Made by a program: the position numbers and the translations under genes | Shown: positions 1 to 7,137 of the stretch, in pieces | Layout of the letters: every line of letters starts with the position of its first letter | Numbering within the stretch: position 1 is the stretch's first letter | From: Treponema sp. UBA6852 | GTDB taxonomy: Bacteria > Spirochaetota > Spirochaetia > Treponematales > Treponemataceae | DNA: 43,736 nucleotides | Assembly (NCBI GenBank): GCA_002449305.1 | Contig: DKDI01000039.1 | Location: 1-43,736, forward strand | Direction: 5' to 3' | Notes under the pieces: model-generated | Seen by the model: only the letters and a program-made list of their open reading frames with translations | Told to the model about the DNA's origin: nothing | Database searches by the model: none

Positions 1-15
1 AAACTCGAATTTTGA

Positions 16-136
16 CCTAATACTTCCTAAGAGGCTGAGAGAGTATCCCTAAGAGCCTAAGTGAGTATTCCTACGGGTCTTAGGAAGTATTACTTCAGGT
101 CTTAGGGATATTCACTTAGGGAGTTAGGAAGTATTC
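16..136. repeat. Degenerate 22-bp tandem repeat, about five units
   Basis: Read on the minus strand, the sequence falls into five consecutive units of 22-23 bp. Each begins with AATACT, AATATC or GATACT and carries one or two CCTAAG/CTTAGG cores about 11 bp apart. Units differ at several positions, so the array is old or under loose constraint. Because the core and its complement both occur, adjacent units can form hairpins (for example 19-31 with 79-91). It lies 16 bp past the stop codon of the small membrane protein and may continue beyond the left edge. Confidence 0.75.
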
Positions 137-152
137 CTTTTGGGCAAACATT

Positions 153-521
153 CTATTCACGCCACTTTTCATCTTCTTCCTCTTCTTTTACGGAATCTGG
201 AAGAACTGTTTTTCTTGCGGCGGCCGCATTTTCAGAAAAATCTTTTGACTTTTTAGGTGAACCGCCGAATTTTTCATCAAGTGAATATTTTTTTACAATT
301 TTTGTCGTAATCTTTGAATACAAAAAAAAGCTTAATACAAGTCCGATTGTAAAACTTCCAAACAGCGCGTTTCCGTATGCTTCAAAACTAGTCGCATGAA
401 AAACAAATTTCAAAAAGACAAAGCAAATTCCAAAAAGCGAGCCTATTATCAGCGCGGTAAAAAGAATATTCACAACACTTGAAATCAATATATATAGAAG
501 ATAAAAAACTTTTTTGTTCAT
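153..521 (-). CDS. Small membrane protein downstream of lspA
   Basis: A 122-residue protein with three likely membrane helices (about residues 5-30, 32-45 and 50-68) followed by a charged tail rich in Lys, Glu and Asp. I do not recognise a domain. It follows lspA after 3 bp, and its ribosome site (AAGGAA) lies inside the last lspA codons, so the two are translationally linked. By position it may help with lipoprotein processing or membrane assembly, but that is inference only. The 22-bp repeats follow immediately downstream. Confidence 0.75.
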   Translation of the reverse strand: MNKKVFYLLYILISSVVNILFTALIIGSLFGICFVFLKFVFHATSFEAYGNALFGSFTIGLVLSFFLYSKITTKIVKKYSLDEKFGGSPKKSKDFSENAAAARKTVLPDSVKEEEEDEKWRE

Positions 522-524
522 GTT

Positions 525-1070
525 TTATTCCTTTTTGTTGTTTTCACGGTCAGATTTTACCTGAAACACAAACGTTATTACAAAAATAATTCCAAAGACA
601 ACCACAGCAGCGTCTGCAACATTGAATGTAGGCCAGCGTTCCATTCCAAAAAGCCCAAAGAAATAGCAATCAACAAAATCAACAACTCCTTCCGGCCGGA
701 AAAAACGGTCAATCAAATTTCCAATTCCTCCGCCAAGAATTCCGCAGACAGCCCAACGCTGAAGCTTTGTAAATTCATTGTTTCTAAAATAAATCACATA
801 AACTGCAATAATAACAAGAAGCGGAAGCAATGCAAAAAGGATTCCCCTAAGACCATCGGAAAGCCCCGAACCCATGCTGAACGCAATAGCATTGTTGCGG
901 ACATGAATTAAGCGCAGATATTTTCCAAAAATTTCAATTACGGCATCATCTGCAAAAACTGTAAGACGCGGAATAAATTTCACAACAAGGCACTTTGTAA
1001 TCTGGTCAAGAAGAATCACCGCAAAAGAAAGTGTAAGCGGCAAAAGTTTATTTTTTGTGTTCTGATTCAT
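525..1070 (-). CDS. lspA: Lipoprotein signal peptidase II
   Basis: A 181-residue aspartyl protease of the inner membrane that cleaves the signal peptide of prolipoproteins after lipid attachment to cysteine. The two family signatures are present: GNLIDR (117-122, catalytic Asp121) and FNVAD (149-153, catalytic Asp153). The conserved Asn-Ala-Phe-Ser stretch lies near residues 60-66. Four membrane helices are visible (about 10-30, 73-95, 104-120, 150-171). Length is normal for the family. No Shine-Dalgarno sequence precedes the ATG; instead a -10 box ends 6 bp upstream, so the message appears to start on the start codon. It heads an operon with the small membrane protein. Confidence 0.95.
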   Translation of the reverse strand: MNQNTKNKLLPLTLSFAVILLDQITKCLVVKFIPRLTVFADDAVIEIFGKYLRLIHVRNNAIAFSMGSGLSDGLRGILFALLPLLVIIAVYVIYFRNNEFTKLQRWAVCGILGGGIGNLIDRFFRPEGVVDFVDCYFFGLFGMERWPTFNVADAAVVVFGIIFVITFVFQVKSDRENNKKE

Positions 1071-1076
1071 AAAACG

Positions 1077-1106
1077 ATTATAGTATAAAAACGCTAGACT
1101 TTACAA
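1077..1106 (-). promoter_or_regulatory. lspA promoter, predicted leaderless
   Basis: On the minus strand TTGTAA (1106-1101), an 18-bp spacer and a perfect TATAAT (1082-1077). Six bases separate the -10 box from the ATG, so transcription should begin at or within a base of the A of ATG. No ribosome site fits in between. Confidence 0.65.
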
Positions 1107-1121
1107 CAATTCAAAATGCAC

Positions 1122-1150
1122 TTGAAGCGGATTCGCATTTTCTCTATTAT
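1122..1150 (+). promoter_or_regulatory. Promoter of the YfcE-like gene, predicted leaderless
   Basis: TTGAAG (1122-1127), 17-bp spacer, TATTAT (1145-1150), then six bases to the ATG at 1157. It stands back to back with the lspA promoter; the two -35 boxes are 15 bp apart. Confidence 0.6.
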
Positions 1151-1156
1151 TTTGGC

Positions 1157-1714
1157 ATGAAATGGCTGATTGCTTCTGACATACATGGCTCATCTTTTTA
1201 CTGCAAAAAACTTCTTGAAAAATTCACCGAAGAAAAGGCGGACAGGCTTTTGCTTTTAGGCGATATTCTTTATCACGGTCCAAGAAATGAATTGCCAAAA
1301 GACTACAATCCAAAAATTGTAACTGCGCTTTTAAATGAAGTTTCAGAAAAAATAACTTGCGTAAGAGGAAACTGCGACTCGGAAGTAGACCAAATGGTTT
1401 TAAGTTTTCCAATCATGGCAGAATATACAATACTTGATGTTGGAAACAAGCTTATTTTTGCAACCCACGGACACATTTTTAATGAGGATAACCCTTTAAA
1501 AATGCCAAGCGGAAACGTTTTGCTCTGCGGCCATTTCCATGTGCCAAAAATTGTTAAGCACGAAAAATATCTGTACCTAAACACAGGGTCAATTTCGCTG
1601 CCAAAAGAAAATTCCTGGCACAGTTATATAGTTTTTGATGGGGACAGATTCTGCTGGAAAGACTTAGAAAGCAATGAAGAAAAGCTTAGTATCCGCTTAT
1701 CATCTGAGTATTGA
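1157..1714 (+). CDS. YfcE/MJ0936-type metallophosphoesterase
   Basis: A 185-residue calcineurin-like phosphoesterase. The metal-binding motifs are in order: D-I-H near residues 8-10, GD (35-36), GNCD (71-74), ATHGH (103-107) and GHFH (125-128). Family members hydrolyse phosphodiesters with Mn2+ in vitro; the physiological substrate is not established, and the protein should be cytoplasmic as no signal is seen. It starts with MKWLIASDIHG, so the ATG is fixed by the family N-terminus. It is transcribed divergently from lspA, and its last 29 bp overlap the convergent gene on the other strand. Confidence 0.85.
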   Translation: MKWLIASDIHGSSFYCKKLLEKFTEEKADRLLLLGDILYHGPRNELPKDYNPKIVTALLNEVSEKITCVRGNCDSEVDQMVLSFPIMAEYTILDVGNKLIFATHGHIFNEDNPLKMPSGNVLLCGHFHVPKIVKHEKYLYLNTGSISLPKENSWHSYIVFDGDRFCWKDLESNEEKLSIRLSSEY

Positions 1715-2729
1715 TAAAATCTGTTAGAACTGTACCCAAATGATTTGACATATATCCGCTTCTGTCCGGCTGTACCCCAAGAACTGCACCCAAAACTGGC
1801 TCTGTATTTTCAACAGGGCCAAATCCTTTTGTAGTGTAGTCGTCTATGTAAGCCAAATCAAAACTGCCGAATATTTTCATAAAACTTTTTTGACTTATAT
1901 ATTGCATTGAGCCAGACAAATCTTCATCTGTAACCAAGAAAATTGTATCTTTTTCTGTAGGTTTGCATAAAGAAAGTAAAATCCAAAACTTTTCGCTTAT
2001 AACATCAGAACTTTTTTGCGTCTGTTCATATTTGTCAGAATCAAAAATCTTTTGCCGTATTGCCAAAAATCGCTTTATCCACTTTAAATCTGCACCCTTT
2101 TTTGAGGCCAGATTAATTTCACTGTAAAAATCCAAGGAATAAACAGAAAACCCATTGTATGCAAGCTTGCAGAAAAATGACTTGTAAATTTCAGAATTGG
2201 CAGTTTCTGGCGGAGCAAAAAGAATTATTTTTCTTCCTGCAGGACTTTCTGTTTCCGGCTCAAAGTTATAAAGCTTTGCAGAAGGAACTGTAAAGGGCTC
2301 TTTTAGCTTAGAAAATCCTTTTTGAAAGTTGCCTGAATACAAAACTGTTTTTTGCTTTACCGGCAGCTGATTTTTCTTTGGACTCATCGGGCAAAAATAA
2401 ATAACTGCAAAAATCATCAGCGCGGCAAAAAGAGCATTCAGCGAGCAAATCAAAATAAGTTTTAATTCATACTGATCCAAAATAACATCAGAGAACATTC
2501 TTAAAACGGAGCGAAAATTCCAAACAGCAGACAAAAATGCAAGCGCAAAAACAAAAAAATTTTCAACAGAAAGCGTAAAAACAAAAATGTTTACAATCGC
2601 AATAAAAAGCCCCACAAAAGGCGCAATCGACAGAGAATCTTTTTTTGAATGATTTACAAAAACAAATCTGGCGTTTCCTATAAAAAGCAGTGCAAGAACA
2701 AGCAAGTCTGCCAAAGTCTGGTTTGTCAT
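1686..2729 (-). CDS. Membrane-anchored protein of unknown function
   Basis: 347 residues that I do not recognise. The first 115 carry four hydrophobic helices; residues about 125-347 form a soluble alpha/beta-looking domain. Beta-strand-like stretches are IILFAPP (near 169), FSVYSLDF and DTIFLVTDE. The layout recalls an alpha/beta-hydrolase, but I see no clear nucleophile elbow. The start ATG overlaps the stop of the upstream glycosyltransferase by 4 bp (ATGA), so the genes are translationally coupled. A role in the same cell-surface glycan pathway is inferred. The 3' end overlaps the convergent phosphoesterase gene by 29 bp. Confidence 0.8.
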   Translation of the reverse strand: MTNQTLADLLVLALLFIGNARFVFVNHSKKDSLSIAPFVGLFIAIVNIFVFTLSVENFFVFALAFLSAVWNFRSVLRMFSDVILDQYELKLILICSLNALFAALMIFAVIYFCPMSPKKNQLPVKQKTVLYSGNFQKGFSKLKEPFTVPSAKLYNFEPETESPAGRKIILFAPPETANSEIYKSFFCKLAYNGFSVYSLDFYSEINLASKKGADLKWIKRFLAIRQKIFDSDKYEQTQKSSDVISEKFWILLSLCKPTEKDTIFLVTDEDLSGSMQYISQKSFMKIFGSFDLAYIDDYTTKGFGPVENTEPVLGAVLGVQPDRSGYMSNHLGTVLTDFINTQMISGY

Positions 2730-3835
2730 TTTAACTTTTCCTGTGTTTCCTTGATTATTTTCTGAAACTGCTCCAGCGATTTTTCTATGCTGAACTGGCG
2801 CGCATGGCTGATAATTTTTTCCTTTTTGAAAGTGCCTTTTGAATCAAGCTGCTCAAATTCAAGAATTGAAGATGCAACGCTGTCTGTTTCCTGCTTGTCA
2901 AAGAAAATGCCGGTCTTTCCATCAACAACAGTTTCCAAAGCGCCGCCTTTTCCAAATGCAATTACCGGCCGGCCGCAAGTCTGAGCTTCCAAAGGTGTAA
3001 GCCCCAAATCTTCTTCCGCGCAAAAAATAAGAGCTCGGCAACGCTGAAGATATGAGCGGACTTCTGAATCCTCTGCTCTTCCTGCAAAAAGAATATTCTT
3101 GTCGTTTCCTGCAAGTTTTTTTAAGTTTTCCATTTCAGAGCCAGCGCCAACAACAACAAGTTTACGTCCAAGTTTTTTACAGGCGCTTACAGCCAAATCA
3201 ATGCGCTTGTAAGGCACAAGACGCGAAAAGGCAACATAAAAATCTTCCGGCTCAACATCAGCAGGAAAAAATCGTTCAGTATTTATAGGGCAATAAACGA
3301 CTTTAGCATCCAAATTCCAGAATTTTTTTATACGCCGGGCAATGTAATTTGAATTTGCAACAACAGCGTCAATTCTCTGGCTGGAAATAAAATCCCATTG
3401 CCGCAAAGCAGGAATCCAGCGGTTCATAAAAAAGCGAGTCAGTTTTCCGCTTCTCTTTCTGTAGTCAAAAAACAAATCCCAGGCATAACGCATTGGAGAA
3501 TGAATATATGCAATATGTGGAACAGAAGGCGGCGTAATTACACCTTTTGCACAGCAAGACGAAGAGCAAAGCACCAAGTCATATCCTGAAAAATCAAACG
3601 CTTCAAATGCATTCGGCATGAACTTTAAAAGCTTTGTATAAATCCGTGAAGCAAAAGGAAGCTTTTGTATATATGAAGTGTATATTTTATTATTGGCAAA
3701 ATGACTGCCCATCTTCTTTTTATTGTACACAAGAGTGTAAATATCAGCATCTGGATAAAGACGAAGCATATATTCAACCCAAGTTTCAGCTCCACCATAA
3801 TTTACAAGCCAGTCATGTACAATTGCAACTTTCAT
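2726..3835 (-). CDS. Glycosyltransferase family 4 (GT-B fold)
   Basis: A 369-residue cytosolic sugar transferase. The N-terminal domain opens with MKVAIVHDWL and a GGAE acceptor-site motif near residue 15. The C-terminal half has the donor-binding pattern FSRLVPYKRIDLAV (near 208) and the E-x7-E motif region EEDLGLTPLEAQTCGRPVIA (near 275-294). This matches GT4 mannosyl- or rhamnosyl-type transferases that use nucleotide sugars and usually build surface polysaccharide. No other glycan genes are nearby, so donor and acceptor cannot be named. It heads a two-gene operon with an AGGA ribosome site and its own promoter. Confidence 0.88.
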   Translation of the reverse strand: MKVAIVHDWLVNYGGAETWVEYMLRLYPDADIYTLVYNKKKMGSHFANNKIYTSYIQKLPFASRIYTKLLKFMPNAFEAFDFSGYDLVLCSSSCCAKGVITPPSVPHIAYIHSPMRYAWDLFFDYRKRSGKLTRFFMNRWIPALRQWDFISSQRIDAVVANSNYIARRIKKFWNLDAKVVYCPINTERFFPADVEPEDFYVAFSRLVPYKRIDLAVSACKKLGRKLVVVGAGSEMENLKKLAGNDKNILFAGRAEDSEVRSYLQRCRALIFCAEEDLGLTPLEAQTCGRPVIAFGKGGALETVVDGKTGIFFDKQETDSVASSILEFEQLDSKGTFKKEKIISHARQFSIEKSLEQFQKIIKETQEKLK

Positions 3836-3856
3836 TTTTTGTTTTCCTATGAGCGA

Positions 3857-3885
3857 ATTTTAATGTAAATCTGAATTGTTTTCAA
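3857..3885 (-). promoter_or_regulatory. Promoter of the glycosyltransferase operon
   Basis: Minus strand TTGAAA (3885-3880), 17-bp spacer, TAAAAT (3862-3857). A leader of about 15 nt follows, with AGGAAAA ahead of the ATG. This is an ordinary leadered promoter and contrasts with the leaderless ones nearby. Confidence 0.55.
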
Positions 3886-3891
3886 TGAATT

Positions 3892-4704
3892 TTAATCTGA
3901 AAGCGACTGAACCCAAGCCTGCATAAGAATTCCAAAAGCAACGCCAACATTTAAAGACGCTTTTAATCCTGTCATCGGAATCGAAACCCTTCCGTAATCA
4001 GCTCTTTTTAACGCTTCAGGGCTTACGCCAAGTTCCTCTGAGCCAATAATTACAATTCCTTCTTTTGGAAAAGAAAATTCAGTTATTGGAGTTCCGCCTG
4101 TTTCCAAAACAAAAACCGGCTTGTCTTGCGGAAGTTCTTCTAGTGAACATCTTTTGTAGCCTAAAGTTTCTATGCAGCCCATTCCGCTTCTTAATGCACG
4201 AGGCTGATTTGGATCTGTGCAGTTCGGGGAAATAAAAACATTTTCACAGCCCATCGCTTCTGCAGTTCTAAAAATAGAGCCTATGTTAAACGGGGAGCGA
4301 ATATCTTCTGCATAAACACTCACGCCTTTAAAAAATTTTCTGCTTTGGACACAAAGATTCGCATTTGAATGCGGCGCAATAACTAAATCCCATTCAGCAG
4401 GAAAAGTTCCTATGATAGCAAGCAAAGAATTCCGGGCAAAATTACAAACCCTTCGCTCATCAAAGTCTTTTGCTTCAATAAGTTTTTTTAGCTCTTCTGC
4501 GGCATTTTCTGGAAGCTTAGGATCATCCAGAACAATCTGCGCAACAGCTTTTGTATATTCTGCGCGTGTCATCCCCGGAAAATTATATTCAGTTCCGTGT
4601 TCCGCAATGCCGGCAATATCTCGTTCAAGCTCGCCAAAAGTAAGAGCAAGTTTTCGTCTTTTTTGTCCCGGTTCAAGCTGAAAAAGTTTTCCAGGGTTTA
4701 TCAT
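3892..4704 (-). CDS. SpoU/TrmH-family RNA 2'-O-methyltransferase
   Basis: 270 residues. The C-terminal SPOUT knot domain shows all three signatures: motif 1 RSPFNIGSIFRTAEAMG (near 137-153), motif 2 IIGSEELGVSPE (near 220) and motif 3 SIPMTGLKASLNVGVAFGIL (near 242). These build the SAM pocket and the catalytic Arg. The N-terminal 110 residues are helical and unlike the usual L30e-type substrate domain, so the RNA target is uncertain. Its ATG overlaps the stop codon of the upstream Fe-ADH-like gene, so both are probably made together. Confidence 0.88.
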   Translation of the reverse strand: MINPGKLFQLEPGQKRRKLALTFGELERDIAGIAEHGTEYNFPGMTRAEYTKAVAQIVLDDPKLPENAAEELKKLIEAKDFDERRVCNFARNSLLAIIGTFPAEWDLVIAPHSNANLCVQSRKFFKGVSVYAEDIRSPFNIGSIFRTAEAMGCENVFISPNCTDPNQPRALRSGMGCIETLGYKRCSLEELPQDKPVFVLETGGTPITEFSFPKEGIVIIGSEELGVSPEALKRADYGRVSIPMTGLKASLNVGVAFGILMQAWVQSLSD

Positions 4705-5858
4705 CAGTAAGCCTTTTTTATGATTTCAAACAAATCATCCGTTGTCATGCTGCGCTGAAGGCTGTTCATAAGCTCAAGCTCGCCTGCATCTTCCGCCGCA
4801 ACAGAAAGCTGCTCTATAGAAAGCGAAAGGTCTTTTAAACGTGCCGGAATATTTATCTTCGCAATTTTTTGCCTTACATAGTCCGCAAGAGAAGCAACAG
4901 CCGAAGAAACTGAATCTTCCGGACGGGAAGCATTTAAAAGACGCGAAAGAACCGCAAGTTTTTCAGCCTTGAAAGAAGCCGCATCTTCAATAATATACGG
5001 AAGCAAAATTGCAGAAATCAGCGAGCGGGAAATTTTATATCTTGAATTTATTGCAAGCGAAAGAAGATTTGCAGCACCAAAAGAACTTGAAGCGGCTCCC
5101 AAAGAAGCCATGCAGCCGCCCTGAGCCAAAAGAACTTCCTGCGGAGTTGTAACAGAAAGATTCGGCGCGCCATCTTCGGCATAGCTCAAAAGCTGAACAG
5201 CTTTTTCAATAATCATATCGCTGAAAAATGTAGATTTCTGGCTCAAATATCCTTCAACCGCAAAAGACAAGGCTTCAATTGACATACAGGAAATTTGCTT
5301 TTCTGTCAAAGCCATCTGAAGATTCGGATCCCAAATAACAAGCTTGCAAAGTCCGTTTTGCGTTTTTATAAGCTTTACTTTTGTTGAACGCGCATCAGTT
5401 ATAAAAGCTCTGTCTGTAAAAATAAAATTATCTCTGTTCGTTGAAGGCAGACAGATAAGCGGAAGATTTTTTTTAGGCGGAACTAAATTTTCATCAATGT
5501 AATCATAGATGCTCTTGGAATCTTCGTAATAAAGAGCACAGACAATGCGGGCAAGCGAAAGTGTTTTTCCGCCGCCAACAGCAATAACTCCATGAACTTT
5601 TGCATCCTGAGCAAGCTTTAAAACAACTTTTGCAGTTTCTGAGTCAGCTCCAAGCGGAATTTCGTCAAAAACAAAATAATCAACATTTCTTTCTTTAAGA
5701 GATGCCGTAACTTTTGAAGCTGTTCCAGACTCCTTTAGAACAGGATCCATTAAAACTAAAAAATTAGAGCCATACTCCAACGCATACTGACCAAGCCGAG
5801 TCGCAGTATAAGAACCAAGAACAATATTAGGTGAAATTTTGAATATAAAATCTGCCAT
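4704..5858 (-). CDS. Iron-alcohol-dehydrogenase-fold protein lacking all four metal ligands
   Basis: 384 residues with the group III (iron-containing) dehydrogenase fold. The NAD(P)-binding loop GGGKTLS (95-101) and the Ser-Thr-Asn loop (139-141) are kept. The family binds its metal through one Asp and three His. By my alignment these are Glu195, Phe199, Asn264 and Arg278 here. The surrounding framework (ALSFAVEGY, SAILLPYI) still aligns well, so this is not decay into random sequence. Dehydrogenase chemistry is therefore doubtful, and the protein may only bind a dinucleotide. I chose the ATG at MADF; an upstream TTG seven codons earlier is in frame but spans the AGGAG motif. Coupled to the SpoU gene. 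Confidence 0.8.
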   Translation of the reverse strand: MADFIFKISPNIVLGSYTATRLGQYALEYGSNFLVLMDPVLKESGTASKVTASLKERNVDYFVFDEIPLGADSETAKVVLKLAQDAKVHGVIAVGGGKTLSLARIVCALYYEDSKSIYDYIDENLVPPKKNLPLICLPSTNRDNFIFTDRAFITDARSTKVKLIKTQNGLCKLVIWDPNLQMALTEKQISCMSIEALSFAVEGYLSQKSTFFSDMIIEKAVQLLSYAEDGAPNLSVTTPQEVLLAQGGCMASLGAASSSFGAANLLSLAINSRYKISRSLISAILLPYIIEDAASFKAEKLAVLSRLLNASRPEDSVSSAVASLADYVRQKIAKINIPARLKDLSLSIEQLSVAAEDAGELELMNSLQRSMTTDDLFEIIKKAY

Positions 5859-5877
5859 ATCAGAAAAAAACTCCTGC

Positions 5878-5905
5878 AAAAAAAAAGAGCGGAACTATTC
5901 CGCCC
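5878..5905 (-). terminator. Intrinsic terminator after flgM
   Basis: On the minus strand GCGGAA, loop TAG, TTCCGC, then U-C-U and a run of nine U in total. It closes the rsmI-flgM unit. The ribosome site of the Fe-ADH-like gene lies directly behind it, so that gene needs readthrough or a promoter I cannot see. Confidence 0.85.
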
Positions 5906-5935
5906 TAATTTATCCCCTGCAAAAAAATACGGAAA

Positions 5936-6223
5936 TTACAAACCGTAAGCGCTAAGAATTTGATCCGCAGTAGCTGCAATCGTAGCTTCATTGAGGTAAT
6001 TTGGATCTTGAATCTTGAGCTTTATCTGCTCCACTAGCTCTGAACGAACATCTGGAGTTTCCTCTGCCACTTTATTCATAAACATAGCTTCTGCCATAGC
6101 TTTGGCTTCATCGGAAACACTGATTTCATCAGACGCATACTGAGAACCTGCAACATTATTTGAACGCTTTGTGTTCTGCAATGTGTTTAGAGCATTAACC
6201 TCTGAAATCTTGTTTATCATCAT
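5936..6223 (-). CDS. flgM: Anti-sigma-28 factor FlgM
   Basis: A 95-residue protein matching the FlgM pattern. The N-terminal half is polar and probably disordered; the C-terminal helices (about 58-95, containing DVRSELVEQIKLKIQDPNY) form the sigma-binding part. In flagellated bacteria FlgM holds the flagellar sigma factor inactive until hook completion. The sequence begins MMINKISEVN, typical of spirochaete and Firmicute members. AGAGGC precedes the ATG. It overlaps the end of rsmI by 29 bp in a different frame, and a strong terminator follows. Confidence 0.87.
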   Translation of the reverse strand: MMINKISEVNALNTLQNTKRSNNVAGSQYASDEISVSDEAKAMAEAMFMNKVAEETPDVRSELVEQIKLKIQDPNYLNEATIAATADQILSAYGL

Positions 6224-6944
6224 ATCTTGCCTCTCTTATTTTATCGGAAGATTCTTCTGAAATCTTGACATTTTTATTTCCTGAAATAAAAACAGCAAAT
6301 TCCCCAAGAATCTTCTGACGGGAACTGTAATCTTCAAAAACTTCCTGCGCCGTGCCTTCTGTTATTTCCTCATGAAGCTTTGTAAGCTCCCTGCCCACAA
6401 CAACATGACGGCTGCTTTCAATATCGGCAATATCCGCCAAAAGTTTTACAATTCTAAACGGACTTTCATACAAAATAACTGCATCGCCAGTTTCCAAAAG
6501 CTCTTTTACACGGCTTCTTCTTCTGCCAGGCTTTGGTGAAAGAAAGCCCTCAAAAATCAAAGTTTTTCCACCAGCACCTGCAACACTTGCCAACGCCGCA
6601 AAAGCACTTGCCCCTGGAATCGGAATAACGGAATGGCCCGCTTTGCGTGCAAGACCAGCAAGAACTGCACCCGGATCACTTATTCCAGGAGTTCCCGCAT
6701 CGCTTGCATAAGCAACTTTCTGGCCTTCGTCAAGCAGCTTTATAATTTTTTCAGACGCAAACTGCTCGTTCTGCGCCCTGCAGCTAACCAAAGGCTTTCG
6801 AATTTCAAAATGATTCAATAATTGAAGCGTGTGGCGAGTATCTTCTGCCGCAACAACATCAACGCTTTTTAAAATCTCAACAGCCCTAAAAGTCATATCG
6901 CCCAAATTTCCAATAGGCGTAGCTACAATATATAATTCCGACAC
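6195..6944 (-). CDS. rsmI: 16S rRNA (cytidine1402-2'-O)-methyltransferase RsmI
   Basis: 249 residues of the tetrapyrrole-methylase fold. Signature stretches are LYIVATPIGNLGDMT at the N-terminus, AEDTRHTLQLL (near 35) and SDAGTPGISDPG (near 83-94), and the product methylates the ribosomal decoding centre. I start it at GTG 6944, because the conserved N-terminus begins at SELYIVATPIGN and no ATG precedes it in frame. A TTG six codons upstream is possible but would lie inside the promoter. No ribosome site is present; a -10 box ends nine bases before the GTG. Its 3' end overlaps flgM. Confidence 0.93.
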   Translation of the reverse strand: MSELYIVATPIGNLGDMTFRAVEILKSVDVVAAEDTRHTLQLLNHFEIRKPLVSCRAQNEQFASEKIIKLLDEGQKVAYASDAGTPGISDPGAVLAGLARKAGHSVIPIPGASAFAALASVAGAGGKTLIFEGFLSPKPGRRRSRVKELLETGDAVILYESPFRIVKLLADIADIESSRHVVVGRELTKLHEEITEGTAQEVFEDYSSRQKILGEFAVFISGNKNVKISEESSDKIREARYDDKQDFRG

Positions 6945-6953
6945 CGTATTTAT

Positions 6954-6982
6954 AGTATACAATTACTAATATTTTTTTGCAA
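6954..6982 (-). promoter_or_regulatory. rsmI promoter, predicted near-leaderless
   Basis: Minus strand TTGCAA (6982-6977), exactly 17 bp, TATACT (6959-6954). Transcription should begin about 3 nt before the GTG start. Confidence 0.6.
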
Positions 6983-7063
6983 TGTTTAAAAAGCAGCTTT
7001 GGAATTTTTATTAAAGCATCACGGCTTAACTTCGCAGAAAAAAAACCGATAATCAAACGAGGA

Positions 7064-7096
7064 CTAGTTTTAAAATCTGCTTCTGCTAGAAACTAG
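7064..7096 (+). promoter_or_regulatory. Inverted repeat in the ftsK leader
   Basis: CTAGTTT (7064-7070) and AAACTAG (7090-7096) form a 7-bp perfect inverted repeat with a 19-nt loop, 41 bp before the ftsK start. It may be an mRNA hairpin or an operator. I could not find a convincing promoter for ftsK in 6983-7137. Confidence 0.35.
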
Positions 7097-7137
7097 CTCT
7101 TAAACTTATCAAAGCAAAATTAGAAGGTAAAAATACA

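Noticed and set aside
16..136. CRISPR array
   Set aside because: Units are contiguous with no spacers and vary in sequence; no cas genes are present. The same holds for 29390-29637.
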